Position numbers and translations under genes: made by a program
Notes under the pieces: generated by a model
Databases searched by the model: none
What the model saw: the letters and a program-made list of their open reading frames with translations, nothing else
Told to the model about the DNA's origin: nothing
Assembly: GCA_902774335.1 (NCBI GenBank)
Contig: CACYHW010000023.1
Coordinates: forward strand, 1-38,603
Direction: 5' to 3'
DNA length: 38,603 nt
Source: an uncultured Bacteroidales bacterium
GTDB lineage: Bacteria > Bacteroidota > Bacteroidia > Bacteroidales > Bacteroidaceae
Shown: piece by piece, positions 8,118-16,199 of the stretch
How the letters are laid out: every line of letters starts with the position of its first letter
Position numbering within the stretch: position 1 is the first letter of the stretch

Positions 8118-9149
8118 TTAGACTAAAAGGTTCTCGGGCTTTTCCGGAGCACGCAGTATCTTGCCGTCGGCTGCTCTGTACTTGGCCTTGGGATCATACG
8201 GTATGCCTATCTTGTCAAGCAGGCGCTCAGCCTGTACCTGATGTATCTGAAGACCCAGTTCCCACGGGTCATAACCCAGCAGCAGGCCGGCCATTTCCTC
8301 ATAGGTGAGTACGGGTATGCCGTAGCCCTCGCGGTCGTAGGTCTTGTGCTCCATCTCGGCTATGGTGTACTGCCAGCGGTCCAGGAACATGGAGCAGCCG
8401 GGGCAGTTGGAGACAATGAAATCAGGCTCGTAAGGCTCCATGGACTCAAGTTTCTTCTTGGTGTTGGATACTGAGTAGCCGCGGTTCTCCTGAACCAGGT
8501 ACTGGCGGAATCCGAATCCGCAGCAGTGACGGCGCTCGGGATAATCCACAACCTCACCGCCCCAGGCCTCGATCATACCGGCCAGAACGTAGGGGAACTC
8601 TGCCTTACCCACGCCCTTATCGGGGAATATCTTGGCGTAGTGGCAGCCTATGTGCTCAACTACCTTAAGAGGACGGCCGGTAAAGCGGTTTACCAGACGG
8701 AATTTCATCTTCTGGGCCAGCTCATTGCGGAAATGATATATTACGTCCGATGGGTGGGCTATATTCTTGGGTATGTTGAACTCGCGTTTGCAGGCCTTGT
8801 AGAGGTTCTCGCGGGTCTTCTGCCACATGTGGCACATCTCGGTGAAGACGCCGAATGATGTTACGCATGAGGGCACGTAGTTCTCATAGCCGTGCTCGGT
8901 CATGAGTGAGAACAGACGGGCCACCACGGTCATGGTTGTCTCCAGAGGTACGACATCGGTATGGTAACCTATACCGGTGCAGGTGTGCTGACGGAAATCA
9001 TCAAAGATGTCCTTGTTCAACTCTTCACGGAGCATACGCAGGAATGCGGTCTCGGAGCCCGGGAAAAAGGTCTGGCGGATGCAGCTGCGCTCGTAGAAGA
9101 AATGGTCGTCAGCTATGGCTTTCTGATATTCATTCCAAAAACGGTTCAT
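8118..9149 (-). CDS. HdrB-like CCG-domain protein
   Basis: 343 aa related to heterodisulfide reductase subunit B, which in methanogens binds the two non-cubane clusters that reduce disulfides. The second CCG motif is intact: Cys169, Cys209-Cys210-Gly211 and Cys249-Pro-Gly-Cys252. The first is degenerate: Cys23 is present, but the CCG becomes CTG (Cys57-Thr58-Gly59) and the final CxxC keeps only Cys95. So perhaps only one catalytic cluster is assembled. No membrane segments are evident. The ATG at 9149 follows the HdrD-like gene by 7 bases. Alternative: an iron-sulfur subunit of a lactate/glycolate-type dehydrogenase, but the neighbours favour an Hdr-like complex. Confidence 0.82.
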   Translation of the reverse strand: MNRFWNEYQKAIADDHFFYERSCIRQTFFPGSETAFLRMLREELNKDIFDDFRQHTCTGIGYHTDVVPLETTMTVVARLFSLMTEHGYENYVPSCVTSFGVFTEMCHMWQKTRENLYKACKREFNIPKNIAHPSDVIYHFRNELAQKMKFRLVNRFTGRPLKVVEHIGCHYAKIFPDKGVGKAEFPYVLAGMIEAWGGEVVDYPERRHCCGFGFRQYLVQENRGYSVSNTKKKLESMEPYEPDFIVSNCPGCSMFLDRWQYTIAEMEHKTYDREGYGIPVLTYEEMAGLLLGYDPWELGLQIHQVQAERLLDKIGIPYDPKAKYRAADGKILRAPEKPENLLV

Positions 9150-9156
9150 AATCTTA

Positions 9157-11112
9157 TCAGTCTATTAGGTTCTCAGCCACAATCTCGGCTATATCCCTTA
9201 CGGGGTAGTCATTTGTGGCATGCTGGAACGCTTTCTTACACATTGGGCAGGCGGTGGCGATTGCGTCAACCGGCTTGTTTGTCAGGTTGGCAAGTGATGC
9301 GTTCCTTATCTTGGTCTGCTCCTCAATGCTGAGCTTTGTATCGCCCAGGTTGAATCCGCAGCACACACTCTTCTCTCTCTGGTAACGGGTCTTCTGCAGG
9401 TTGGTCACTGCGCTCAGAACCTGACGCGGCTCTTCATAGATTCCGCATCCGCGGCCCAGCTCGCAGGGATCGTGGTATGATACCTTACGGTCGTCATGAC
9501 GAACCTTTAACCGGCCCTGTTTGATGAGCATATCGATATACTCGGTATGGTGGACAACCGGAATGTTCAGGTTGTACTCCTTCTTGAATGACTGGTAGCA
9601 GATGGGGCAGGAGGTAACCAGCATGGTGGCTCCTGATTTCTCTAACAGGTCTGTGTTCTTCTGGCGCAGTTCAGCCGCCTGGTTGGTGAATCCCTGCTGC
9701 TGCAATGGCCTGCCGCAGCATATGGTACCCAGTTTATCCATGTACCAGTACTTCTGGCCGGCAGCGGTGAATATGCGCTCCATGGACTCGGTTATGCCGG
9801 GAGTGAGATGTGACATACATCCTCCAAAGTATGCTACTCGGCCTATGGCGTTGAACGGAGTCTGTTTCTTGTCCAGATATACGTAGTTGCCGGTGGTATC
9901 GATGGCACCCTTGGCGCGTGTCTGACGGCGCAGTGCGCTCAGGTCTATGCCAACTGGGCAATCTACCGTGCATCGGTCACACATAAGGCAGTTGTCGGCT
10001 ATCATCTTAAGGCGGCTGCCGCGCTCCTGATTGCGGATGCTGCGGATAAGATATACAGACTGTATCTCGTGATTTTCAAGCACACGGTCTATGGGGCAGC
10101 CCGATATGCAGACGCCGCAACGGGAGCAGGCGTTGAGTTCAAACAGTGTGTAGCCGGTCTTGCCGGTCTCCTCACGTACACCAATCTTACGGAAATATAT
10201 AAGGAGCAGTTCCGTGAAGATATGCATGTAACGGGTGAACGGCATGGTTACAAAGAACACTCCCAGCATAAGGGAGTAGAACATCCACAGTGATGTCTCC
10301 ATGCCGCGTACTATCATGGGATCGAACAGGTTGCCCACTGCCTGGGTAAAGAATCCGCCGTTGCCGTACAGGCAGGCTGTGACTGACTCAGCCAGCAGAC
10401 GCAGAGGGAATATCATCCAGAGTGAGAACTTGGAGAACCGGTCTATGATGGTGTGCTTGGTGGTGCGGCGCATTCCCAGTATCTTGGACCAGAATATCTT
10501 GATGATGGCCATGGTCAGGCCCAGGAATACATACAGAAGCAGAGCGTCCATCAGGTTGGAGTAGGCCTTGTGCTGACGGAACGATGCCGGTGCCTTGTGT
10601 ACAAAGTAACGGTAGAATATACCTACATAGAAGGGACGGTGATAGTGGATTCGGGCTATACCGTCCTCGGTCTCAACACGGTAACGGCGCTGGTTAAGAT
10701 ACTCGGGGTTCTTGTCCTGGCCTGTGTTGTAGATGTGCCAGCCGTTCTGCTGGCGGAGTTCATTGACGGCCTCAATCGACTGCTCATGCTGCATGGTGTA
10801 GAAAGCGTCGCGGCTCTCAATGGCACCCACTACAATAAGCAGGAACCAACCCAGGGCGTATGCCTGGTGCATGATACCCAGCAGCAGGTTCTTCTTGAGT
10901 ATGCGTACATGGAGCAATCCCTCACGTATCATCTCCCAGATGGCGGGGAATATCTTCCAGGAGTACCAGTTGCTGCGTATCACCTTACGCTGCTCGGGGC
11001 TGAATTTCTTTATCCAGCGTATGTATTTGTAGATAATGATGGCAAACAGCAGTATCGTACCTATCAGGAACGGTATCACAAAGTCATTATACGGATATGC
11101 ATGTATCTTCAT
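9157..11112 (-). CDS. Membrane-anchored HdrD/DsrMK-like iron-sulfur protein
   Basis: 651 aa. The N-terminal third has about five membrane segments (about 11-31, 77-98, 186-208, 228-248, 272-307), reminiscent of the NarI/DsrM-type haem or quinone module. It is followed by two [4Fe-4S] motifs (Cys329/332/335/339 and Cys375/378/381/385) and two intact CCG motifs (Cys432, Cys465-466, Cys502/505; and Cys550, Cys584-585, Cys622/625). This is the order expected for a fused DsrM+DsrK or HdrE+HdrD subunit that links a membrane quinone pool to a cytoplasmic disulfide or cluster site. Position between the HdrC-like and HdrB-like genes, with gaps under 10 bases, supports one complex. Confidence 0.85.
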   Translation of the reverse strand: MKIHAYPYNDFVIPFLIGTILLFAIIIYKYIRWIKKFSPEQRKVIRSNWYSWKIFPAIWEMIREGLLHVRILKKNLLLGIMHQAYALGWFLLIVVGAIESRDAFYTMQHEQSIEAVNELRQQNGWHIYNTGQDKNPEYLNQRRYRVETEDGIARIHYHRPFYVGIFYRYFVHKAPASFRQHKAYSNLMDALLLYVFLGLTMAIIKIFWSKILGMRRTTKHTIIDRFSKFSLWMIFPLRLLAESVTACLYGNGGFFTQAVGNLFDPMIVRGMETSLWMFYSLMLGVFFVTMPFTRYMHIFTELLLIYFRKIGVREETGKTGYTLFELNACSRCGVCISGCPIDRVLENHEIQSVYLIRSIRNQERGSRLKMIADNCLMCDRCTVDCPVGIDLSALRRQTRAKGAIDTTGNYVYLDKKQTPFNAIGRVAYFGGCMSHLTPGITESMERIFTAAGQKYWYMDKLGTICCGRPLQQQGFTNQAAELRQKNTDLLEKSGATMLVTSCPICYQSFKKEYNLNIPVVHHTEYIDMLIKQGRLKVRHDDRKVSYHDPCELGRGCGIYEEPRQVLSAVTNLQKTRYQREKSVCCGFNLGDTKLSIEEQTKIRNASLANLTNKPVDAIATACPMCKKAFQHATNDYPVRDIAEIVAENLID

Positions 11113-11118
11113 GGCGGT

Positions 11119-11454
11119 TTACTGTTTTGTCTCGTCAAGGATCTGACGCATATTGATAATGAGTGACCTTAGGTTTACCCCACGCGGGCAGACCAGTGTG
11201 CATTTGCCGCATAGCATACATTGCTTGAGTTGCTCATCCAGTCCCTCGTACTCACCGCGGCGGAATGATGTGTGCACACGGCGTATGCTGAAATCAGTGA
11301 ACTGGCGTGCCGAGCATGTGGCGCTGCAGCATCCGCACTGGAAACAGCGCTTGAACGATGGCTCGCGGTCCAGCAGCATGTGGTAACGCTCCAGCGATAC
11401 CTTGTCCATGTTCTCGGAACGCGGAGTCTTTATGGCGAATCCGAACTTATTCAT
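11119..11454 (-). CDS. HdrC-like dicluster ferredoxin (small)
   Basis: 111 aa with two [4Fe-4S] motifs: Cys37/40/43/47 in CFQCGCCSATC (an extra Cys42 is present) and Cys79/82/85/89 in CMLCGKCTLVCP. Between them, the DFSIRRVHTSFRRGEYEGL helix is typical of HdrC, which wires HdrA to HdrB. The start codon overlaps the end of the preceding 205-aa HdrC-like gene by 8 bases. It is one of two HdrC-like proteins in the same operon. Confidence 0.85.
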   Translation of the reverse strand: MNKFGFAIKTPRSENMDKVSLERYHMLLDREPSFKRCFQCGCCSATCSARQFTDFSIRRVHTSFRRGEYEGLDEQLKQCMLCGKCTLVCPRGVNLRSLIINMRQILDETKQ

Positions 11455-12064
11455 TGTGCGGGCCGTTTTTTATTGAATCATGGAAATCCATTCCTCCGGT
11501 TACGCGGAATATGTTGCGGAGTTCCTCCATTGTCTCAGGGTTGATAGTGCGCAGCGCACCGGCTCCCTCACCGTGGTAGTTGGCTCCGAATTTGGGCGAT
11601 ACGGCCTTGATATTCTTTACATACCACTCCCACACAGGTCCCTGCTCGGGGTGTTTCTCGGGGAATACCACATCGGGATGTACGCAGTAGCCTATGTTAA
11701 GGATGTTGTCACCTATGCCGGCCATCAGGTCAACCTGCTGCCGACCCATGTGGCTGTCCTTGTAGTAGCCCATATCCTGGGATACCTTGCGCAGTATGTT
11801 GATGACAGCACCGGGTACGTTGCCGCGCGGACAACGGGGCTTGCACGACATGCACTGTCCGCAGTACCAGATGGTGTCGGAGCGCAGGAGTTTTTCTACC
11901 TGCTCCTCGTCACCGCGCTGGACAGTGTCGCAGATGCGTCGCGGGTCATAGTCGTAGAACTCGGCAGCCGGGCAGATGGCGGTGCAGATACCGCAGTTCA
12001 TGCAGGCCTTGAGGGAGTCCTCGTATCGGACATCGGACTTGATTATATCAATTAGATTTCCCAT
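11447..12064 (-). CDS. HdrC-like dicluster ferredoxin with C-terminal extension
   Basis: 205 aa with motifs Cys21/24/27/31 (CMNCGICTAICP) and Cys68/71/74/78 (CGQCMSCKPRCP), separated by a DPRRICDTVQRG helix as in HdrC/QmoC N-termini. After residue 90 a 115-aa extension without cysteine clusters (only one Cys is visible) has no function I recognise; it may dock to the flavin or membrane subunit. It lies 27 bases after the VOC gene and overlaps the next ferredoxin. Confidence 0.83.
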   Translation of the reverse strand: MGNLIDIIKSDVRYEDSLKACMNCGICTAICPAAEFYDYDPRRICDTVQRGDEEQVEKLLRSDTIWYCGQCMSCKPRCPRGNVPGAVINILRKVSQDMGYYKDSHMGRQQVDLMAGIGDNILNIGYCVHPDVVFPEKHPEQGPVWEWYVKNIKAVSPKFGANYHGEGAGALRTINPETMEELRNIFRVTGGMDFHDSIKNGPHNE

Positions 12065-12091
12065 AAGCTAAGTGGTTGGTGCGGAGGGCAG

Positions 12092-13171
12092 TTATTTGTC
12101 GAACTTCTTGCGGTTCATCTTCATGGCACGGAACAGAAGCTTGGACAGGGGCTTGCAGCGGTCGCGCTTGACAAGACTGATATACCAGCCCAGTTTCTTG
12201 GCTACCGAAATACGGTAGGTCTCCACGAACTCGATCAGGGTGCCGTCGGGGTCCTCGATGTATGTGAAGCGGCCTGAGGCGTCGCCCATGTTGAAGACTT
12301 TGCCGTCGGGGCAGCTGTCGACGGTGAAGGGGTGGCCTTTCTGGGCGCAGAACTTGCCCAGGTTGTCCATTCCGGTTACGTCGAAGCAGATCTGGATAAA
12401 GCCGGGATCGCCCCAGTAGCGGCCTTCAAAGATCTTGCGGGGCTCGCGGTCGAGGCTCTGTACCAGCTCGATGTAGCCGGTGGGGAAGACGGGCGCGAAG
12501 GCTCCCTTGTTGGGCTTGGACCACTTGAGCAGCACGCGGCGGAACTTGCCGTTGCCGCCTTCCAGGGGCTTGAGGTCGTCAAAGGTGCCGGTCTCGTCAA
12601 AGACCACCTGGTCGTAGCCCAGGATATCGGAATAGACGGTGCGGGCCTTGTCGATATCGGTCACACCAACCATGCAGCCTATCATGCCGCCGAACTGCTT
12701 GCCTTCGTCAAGCAGCAGGTAGTCGTCCTGTACTGCCTGGAACCAGTTGCCCTGGGGGGCGGTTACGTAGAAGGTCTGTTTGCCGTCGGGGGCGGTGACG
12801 ATGGGGCTTACCTTGTCCCACTGTGCCGATATGTATTTGTAGGCGCTCTCCACGTTGCGGCACTTGACTTTGGCGCAGAAAATGCCCAGGTCGCCTGCCT
12901 GGATCTGGAAATCAACGGGTTTGGGCTTGCGCTCGGAGTACTGCCAGATCTCGAATCCGCCGCCACCCTGGAGGTTGATGGCGATTGCGGCGTGACGCTT
13001 GTGGGGCTGACCGCCGGTGTAGGGGAGCATGCGCTCGGCTACGGTGTCGTCCTCGAGAACGCGGATGTCGATTCCGAACATCTTGATGAACCACTTCCAT
13101 GAGTCATATACCGATGTTGTACCAACGCCAACCTGCTGGATTCCAGTTATGAAAAAGCTTTCGTTATTCAT
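12092..13171 (-). CDS. Two-domain VOC (glyoxalase-fold) protein heading the Hdr-like operon
   Basis: 359 aa with two VOC modules (about 5-150 and 160-325) and a basic C-terminal tail (MKMNRKKFDK). VOC proteins bind a metal through His/Gln/Glu residues on paired beta-strands; members include methylmalonyl-CoA epimerase and 4-hydroxyphenylpyruvate dioxygenase. Possible remaining ligands are Gln in ITGIQQVGVG, Glu in GFEIWQY, Glu in GYIELVQ and Glu in GTLIEFVET. Several usual His positions appear replaced (for example GFIQICFDV and GNWFQAVQ), so metal binding is uncertain. It is the first gene of the operon and presumably handles a substrate or cofactor of the Hdr-like complex; that link is inferred from context only. 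Confidence 0.8.
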   Translation of the reverse strand: MNNESFFITGIQQVGVGTTSVYDSWKWFIKMFGIDIRVLEDDTVAERMLPYTGGQPHKRHAAIAINLQGGGGFEIWQYSERKPKPVDFQIQAGDLGIFCAKVKCRNVESAYKYISAQWDKVSPIVTAPDGKQTFYVTAPQGNWFQAVQDDYLLLDEGKQFGGMIGCMVGVTDIDKARTVYSDILGYDQVVFDETGTFDDLKPLEGGNGKFRRVLLKWSKPNKGAFAPVFPTGYIELVQSLDREPRKIFEGRYWGDPGFIQICFDVTGMDNLGKFCAQKGHPFTVDSCPDGKVFNMGDASGRFTYIEDPDGTLIEFVETYRISVAKKLGWYISLVKRDRCKPLSKLLFRAMKMNRKKFDK

Positions 13172-13198
13172 TTGTGTGCTTTAGATATTAATAAGGTG

Positions 13199-13230
13199 CA
13201 ATATTAGTGTTTTTTTGGCGGGTTATCAAA
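13199..13230 (-). promoter_or_regulatory. Promoter of the Hdr-like operon
   Basis: On the minus strand a -33 TTTG (plus positions 13227-13230) and a -7 TAATATTG (13199-13206, one mismatch to TAnnTTTG) are 20 bases apart. The start point would be near 13193, about 22 bases before the VOC ATG. It diverges from the tatA promoter. Confidence 0.6.
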
Positions 13231-13302
13231 TCCGTCAGGGGGCAAAAAGGGGGGTGCGGCTAAAAAAGAGAGGCTTAAATCTGATTATTCGGCAATTAAG
13301 AT

Positions 13303-13310
13303 TACTTTTG
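13303..13310 (+). promoter_or_regulatory. -7 promoter element for tatAC
   Basis: TACTTTTG matches the TAnnTTTG -7 consensus, 27 bases before the tatA ATG. No good -33 TTTG is seen at 19-21 bases upstream, so this is a partial match. Confidence 0.5.
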
Positions 13311-13337
13311 CATATTATCAAACCCAAAACTTACACG

Positions 13338-13568
13338 ATGGATTTCAATTTGCTTCTGCTTGGATTAGGCACTCCGGAGATTGTTCTGATAGTTCTGCTG
13401 TTCCTGCTGCTCTTTGGCGCAAAACGTATTCCCGAGCTTATGAAGAATATGGGCAAGGGTGTAAAGAGCTTCAAGGAGGGTATGAAGGAGGTTCAGAAGG
13501 AGATAAACACTCCCGATGAGTCCGATACCAAGGAACCCGCCCCGGAGAGCGAGCCCGAGTCCAAATAA
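13338..13568 (+). CDS. tatA: Sec-independent translocase subunit TatA
   Basis: 76 aa starting at ATG 13338; the longer open frame upstream has no supported start and would run through the promoter. It has one N-terminal membrane helix (about 13-27) preceded by the polar Glu14 in GLGTPEIV, the FGAK hinge at 26-29, an amphipathic helix (IPELMKNMGKGVKSFKEG) and an acidic Glu/Pro/Ser-rich tail. This is the classic TatA layout. It is 15 bases from tatC. The pair should export folded proteins with twin-arginine signals. Alternative: TatB, but the short tail and single gene favour TatA. Confidence 0.93.
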   Translation: MDFNLLLLGLGTPEIVLIVLLFLLLFGAKRIPELMKNMGKGVKSFKEGMKEVQKEINTPDESDTKEPAPESEPESK

Positions 13569-13583
13569 ACCGCTTTTCCCGTT

Positions 13584-14363
13584 ATGGCTGCCCCTGATGA
13601 CAAGCCGATGACATTCTGGGATCATCTGGATGCCCTGAGGGATGTTATCCTGCGCGTCCTCGCCGTTGCTGTGGCGGGGTTTATTGTTGCGTTCTGTTTC
13701 AAAGAGCCGTTGTTCAAACTGATCCTGGCTCCGAGCAGTCCCGATTTTATACTGTACAGGTGGATATCGTCCGTAGCCTCCATGATAGGTGCCGATGCCT
13801 CCGCACTGAGTGATTTCAGCGTGGATCTGTTCAGCACTACGCTCACGGCGCAGTTCATGATTCACATGAAGATGGCGTTCTACGTGAGTCTGGTGGTCAT
13901 AATGCCTTATACGCTCTATCTGCTTTTCGGCTTTATCAGGCCGGCATTATACCAAAACGAGCGCAGAAGTACTACCAAGGTCGTGGTCTGGTCATACATC
14001 CTTTTCATGCTGGGAATAGTTCTGGACTACCTTATAATATTTCCGTTGGCTTTCAGGTTCTTGGGAACGTATCAGGTGAGTGAGTCCATTCCCAACGTGA
14101 TTACTCTTGAATCCTACACGGATTTATTGGTAACTCTGACCCTGCTGATGGGAATCCTCTTTGAACTGCCCATCCTGGCATGGTTCCTGAGCAAGCTTGG
14201 CATAATAGACGCCGCCTTTATGCGCAAGTACCGCCGTCACGCCGTCATCGTGATTGTGGTGATAGCCGCAATCATCACCCCCACTACCGATGTGTTCACT
14301 CTCACCATCGTCACGCTTCCCATCTATCTCCTCTACGAGGTGAGCATCGGGATTGTGAAGTGA
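13584..14363 (+). CDS. tatC: Sec-independent translocase subunit TatC
   Basis: 259 aa, polytopic with six predicted membrane helices. The cytoplasmic N-terminus has FWDHLDALR, a variant of the conserved HLxELR signal-binding motif. The conserved YNLFGFIRPALYQNER-like region reads LYLLFGFIRPALYQNER, and the helix-4 motif GILFELPI is present. It binds twin-arginine signal peptides and recruits TatA. It follows tatA directly. A 32-bp palindrome begins three bases after the stop codon. Confidence 0.93.
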   Translation: MAAPDDKPMTFWDHLDALRDVILRVLAVAVAGFIVAFCFKEPLFKLILAPSSPDFILYRWISSVASMIGADASALSDFSVDLFSTTLTAQFMIHMKMAFYVSLVVIMPYTLYLLFGFIRPALYQNERRSTTKVVVWSYILFMLGIVLDYLIIFPLAFRFLGTYQVSESIPNVITLESYTDLLVTLTLLMGILFELPILAWFLSKLGIIDAAFMRKYRRHAVIVIVVIAAIITPTTDVFTLTIVTLPIYLLYEVSIGIVK

Positions 14364-14366
14364 GAG

Positions 14367-14437
14367 AGGTGACAAAGGGGACGGTTCTGTTTGGCTCGAC
14401 TTGCGCGAGCCAAACAGAACCGTCCCCTTTGTCACCT
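14367..14437. repeat. REP-type palindrome A (32-bp perfect stem)
   Basis: An inverted repeat with left arm 14367-14398 (starts AGGTGACAAAGGGGACGG) and right arm 14406-14437, loop ACTTGCG. The arms are fully complementary. It lies between the convergent tatC and the 532-aa gene, so it may also end both transcripts. The unit GTGACAAAGGGGACGGTTC resembles the REP elements associated with REP-associated tyrosine transposases; no such transposase is in the window. A near-identical copy is at 16114-16184, and half-units are at 24364-24428. Confidence 0.9.
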
Positions 14438-14456
14438 GGTGGTCAGCCGTCAGCTG

Positions 14457-16055
14457 TTATCTCTTCAAGGTTTTCTTGCCGTCGCGGATGTAGATTTCAC
14501 CGTCGCGCATATCGGCCTCATCAACCTTTACGCCCATCAGGTTGTAAATCTGACCGGGAGCAGCGTAGAGGAGTGACCTGACGCTGGCCTTGATGGTCTT
14601 ATACTTATCGTAGGTGATGTATGTAACGTCGATGTTGTGGGTGCTGGTGTTGTAGACTACTACGGGGACACCCTTCTCCTTCTCGGCGGTTACCTTGAAC
14701 TCGGCCTGTCCGTCGATGAGCTTTGCGGTGTTGGTGTGGTTGGTGTTCTCGTTGAAGGCACCGTAGGGTATGGCAACGCAGCCTGTGTAACCCAACTCCT
14801 CGGCCAATCCTGCTACGGGATACTCCAGATGGATTTCCGATGAATGAGTGTGGTACTCGTAGTATGAAACCTTTTTACGGGATGTTCCGTAAGGTGTGGT
14901 GTAGTTCTTGTACTTATACTTGGTCTCCTTGGTGGTGTAGCTGTAGAATGAACTCAATACCACCTGACCGTTTGTGCCCTGGCCGGGGTTGCCCTGACCC
15001 GGGTTGGTCTGTCCGGGATTGGTCTGTCCTGGGTCGGTCTGTCCGATGGTGGGAGTTTTGGGCTCATCATCAATGATCTCTGTGTATGACTGGGCAGGCA
15101 TGAGTGTGTCGTTGCCGATGATATCGAACTGGCCCAAGTCACAGCGCTGCGCGGTGAAGGTGAGCGGAGCGTTGTCCTTCTGGTTGTAGTACGAAAGGAA
15201 GAAGATGTAGACGCCGGCCTGAAGCTTGATGGTATCGCCCTTGGGATCGGTCTGATAGTCCCAAACCCACTCGGTTCCCTCTTCGGCATATCTGATCTGG
15301 GCATTGGTTTCGTCCAGAGTCTCGACTCCTGTCAGCTTGAGTGACCAGGGCTTGCCTTTATACATGAGTATGCAGGGACCGTCAATCTGATAGGGGTTCT
15401 CACTGAAGAACAGAGGTATGGAGTCGCACCACTCGGAGGGGTTCCTGGAGTCGTACAGGTATCTTGACAGAGGATCATTCTGTGCCTGCTGCCAATCGTA
15501 ATAACCTGTGTAAGGATCTACTCCGTTGAATGTACGTGCGTAACCCTGCAGGTAGAAATCGTGCCAGTCATAATGACCTAAGTAATTACGTAATTTGCTT
15601 GAGTACAGTATTTTGGTGGACGGGTCATATTTGAAGTATACAACCGATTCGCTGGCATACTGAATCTTTTCATAGTCGACGGCCTCCAGCTTGTATGTGT
15701 AAACATACGAAGGACCGTATTTGGCCAGCGATCCCTTGGGAACGGATGTGCTTTCAAAATCGGCCCAATCGGAATCGTATCCCCAGGTTCCGTTGTTGGA
15801 AGTTGTCCTGAAGTAACCGTTGTTACCGTCGGTGATGTAGTAATCTCCCAATACCTGGACAAAGCATCCTTTTTTGAGAGTCTCGGTGTCGATGTCGCCG
15901 GGAGTCCAGACATATTCCATTGCCTGTGACATGTCTGTGATGAGAGCCACCTGGCCTTTCAGCATTACTTTGTTGAAATTGGGGTTGGGATTAACCTGCG
16001 CCTGGCATATTATGCTTGCAGCAAGCGCGCACATAAGGGTAAGGACTTTTCTCAT
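14457..16055 (-). CDS. Secreted protein of unknown function with GQTNP-repeat linker
   Basis: 532 aa with a Sec signal peptide (ends IICQAQ, residue 20). Residues 21-330 are aromatic-rich and beta-like (EYVWTPGDID, WGYDSDWADF), with no motif I recognise. Residues 334-364 are a low-complexity linker of five-residue GQT(D/N)P units. Residues 365-490 form a second globular part. The last 35 residues (QIYNLMGVKVDEADMRDGEI ... RDGKKTLKR) match the short C-terminal tail common on Prevotella/Bacteroides secreted proteins. It has its own promoter at 16076-16106 and is bracketed by REP palindromes A and B. The function is not recognised. Confidence 0.8.
   Translation of the reverse strand: MRKVLTLMCALAASIICQAQVNPNPNFNKVMLKGQVALITDMSQAMEYVWTPGDIDTETLKKGCFVQVLGDYYITDGNNGYFRTTSNNGTWGYDSDWADFESTSVPKGSLAKYGPSYVYTYKLEAVDYEKIQYASESVVYFKYDPSTKILYSSKLRNYLGHYDWHDFYLQGYARTFNGVDPYTGYYDWQQAQNDPLSRYLYDSRNPSEWCDSIPLFFSENPYQIDGPCILMYKGKPWSLKLTGVETLDETNAQIRYAEEGTEWVWDYQTDPKGDTIKLQAGVYIFFLSYYNQKDNAPLTFTAQRCDLGQFDIIGNDTLMPAQSYTEIIDDEPKTPTIGQTDPGQTNPGQTNPGQGNPGQGTNGQVVLSSFYSYTTKETKYKYKNYTTPYGTSRKKVSYYEYHTHSSEIHLEYPVAGLAEELGYTGCVAIPYGAFNENTNHTNTAKLIDGQAEFKVTAEKEKGVPVVVYNTSTHNIDVTYITYDKYKTIKASVRSLLYAAPGQIYNLMGVKVDEADMRDGEIYIRDGKKTLKR
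14964..15056 (-). repeat. In-frame 15-bp tandem repeats coding for the GQTNP linker
   Basis: Imperfect 15-base units encode GQTDP, GQTNP, GQTNP, GQGNP and GQGTN in the 532-aa secreted protein. Such coding repeats can change copy number by slippage without shifting the frame. Confidence 0.65.
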
Positions 16056-16075
16056 AATGAGTTAATTTTACTTTG

Positions 16076-16106
16076 CAAAAGTAAAGATTTTTTTTGAAAG
16101 CGCAAA
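16076..16106 (-). promoter_or_regulatory. Promoter of the 532-aa secreted protein gene
   Basis: On the minus strand a -33 TTTG (plus 16103-16106) and a -7 TACTTTTG (plus 16076-16083) are 19 bases apart, an excellent match. The -7 box lies 20 bases before the ATG at 16055. REP palindrome B starts 8 bases upstream of the -33 box. Confidence 0.75.
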
Positions 16107-16113
16107 GCGCAAG

Positions 16114-16184
16114 AGGTGACAAAGGGGACGGTTCCGTTTGGCTCGACTTGCGCGAGCCAAACAGAACCGTCCCCTTTGTCATCT
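16114..16184. repeat. REP-type palindrome B
   Basis: A 71-nt inverted repeat nearly identical to element A (16114-16145 with 16153-16184, loop ACTTGCG). It has one C-A mismatch (left arm has TTCCG where A has TTCTG) and G-T wobbles near the base of the stem. It begins 15 bases after the end of the carboxyltransferase gene in transcript direction, so it may end that operon. Confidence 0.9.
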
Positions 16185-16199
16185 TGGCTGGTGAACCGA

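Noticed and set aside
12332-13102. 256-aa open frame on the plus strand
   Set aside because: It is antisense to the VOC gene and is Ala/Val/Leu/Gly-rich without a motif; a shadow frame.
13215-13337. N-terminal extension of tatA
   Set aside because: The extension would run through the promoter region and is not needed; the ATG at 13338 gives a normal TatA.
14964-15056. Possible CRISPR or minisatellite
   Set aside because: The 15-bp repeats are in frame inside a gene and encode the GQTNP linker; no spacers are present.
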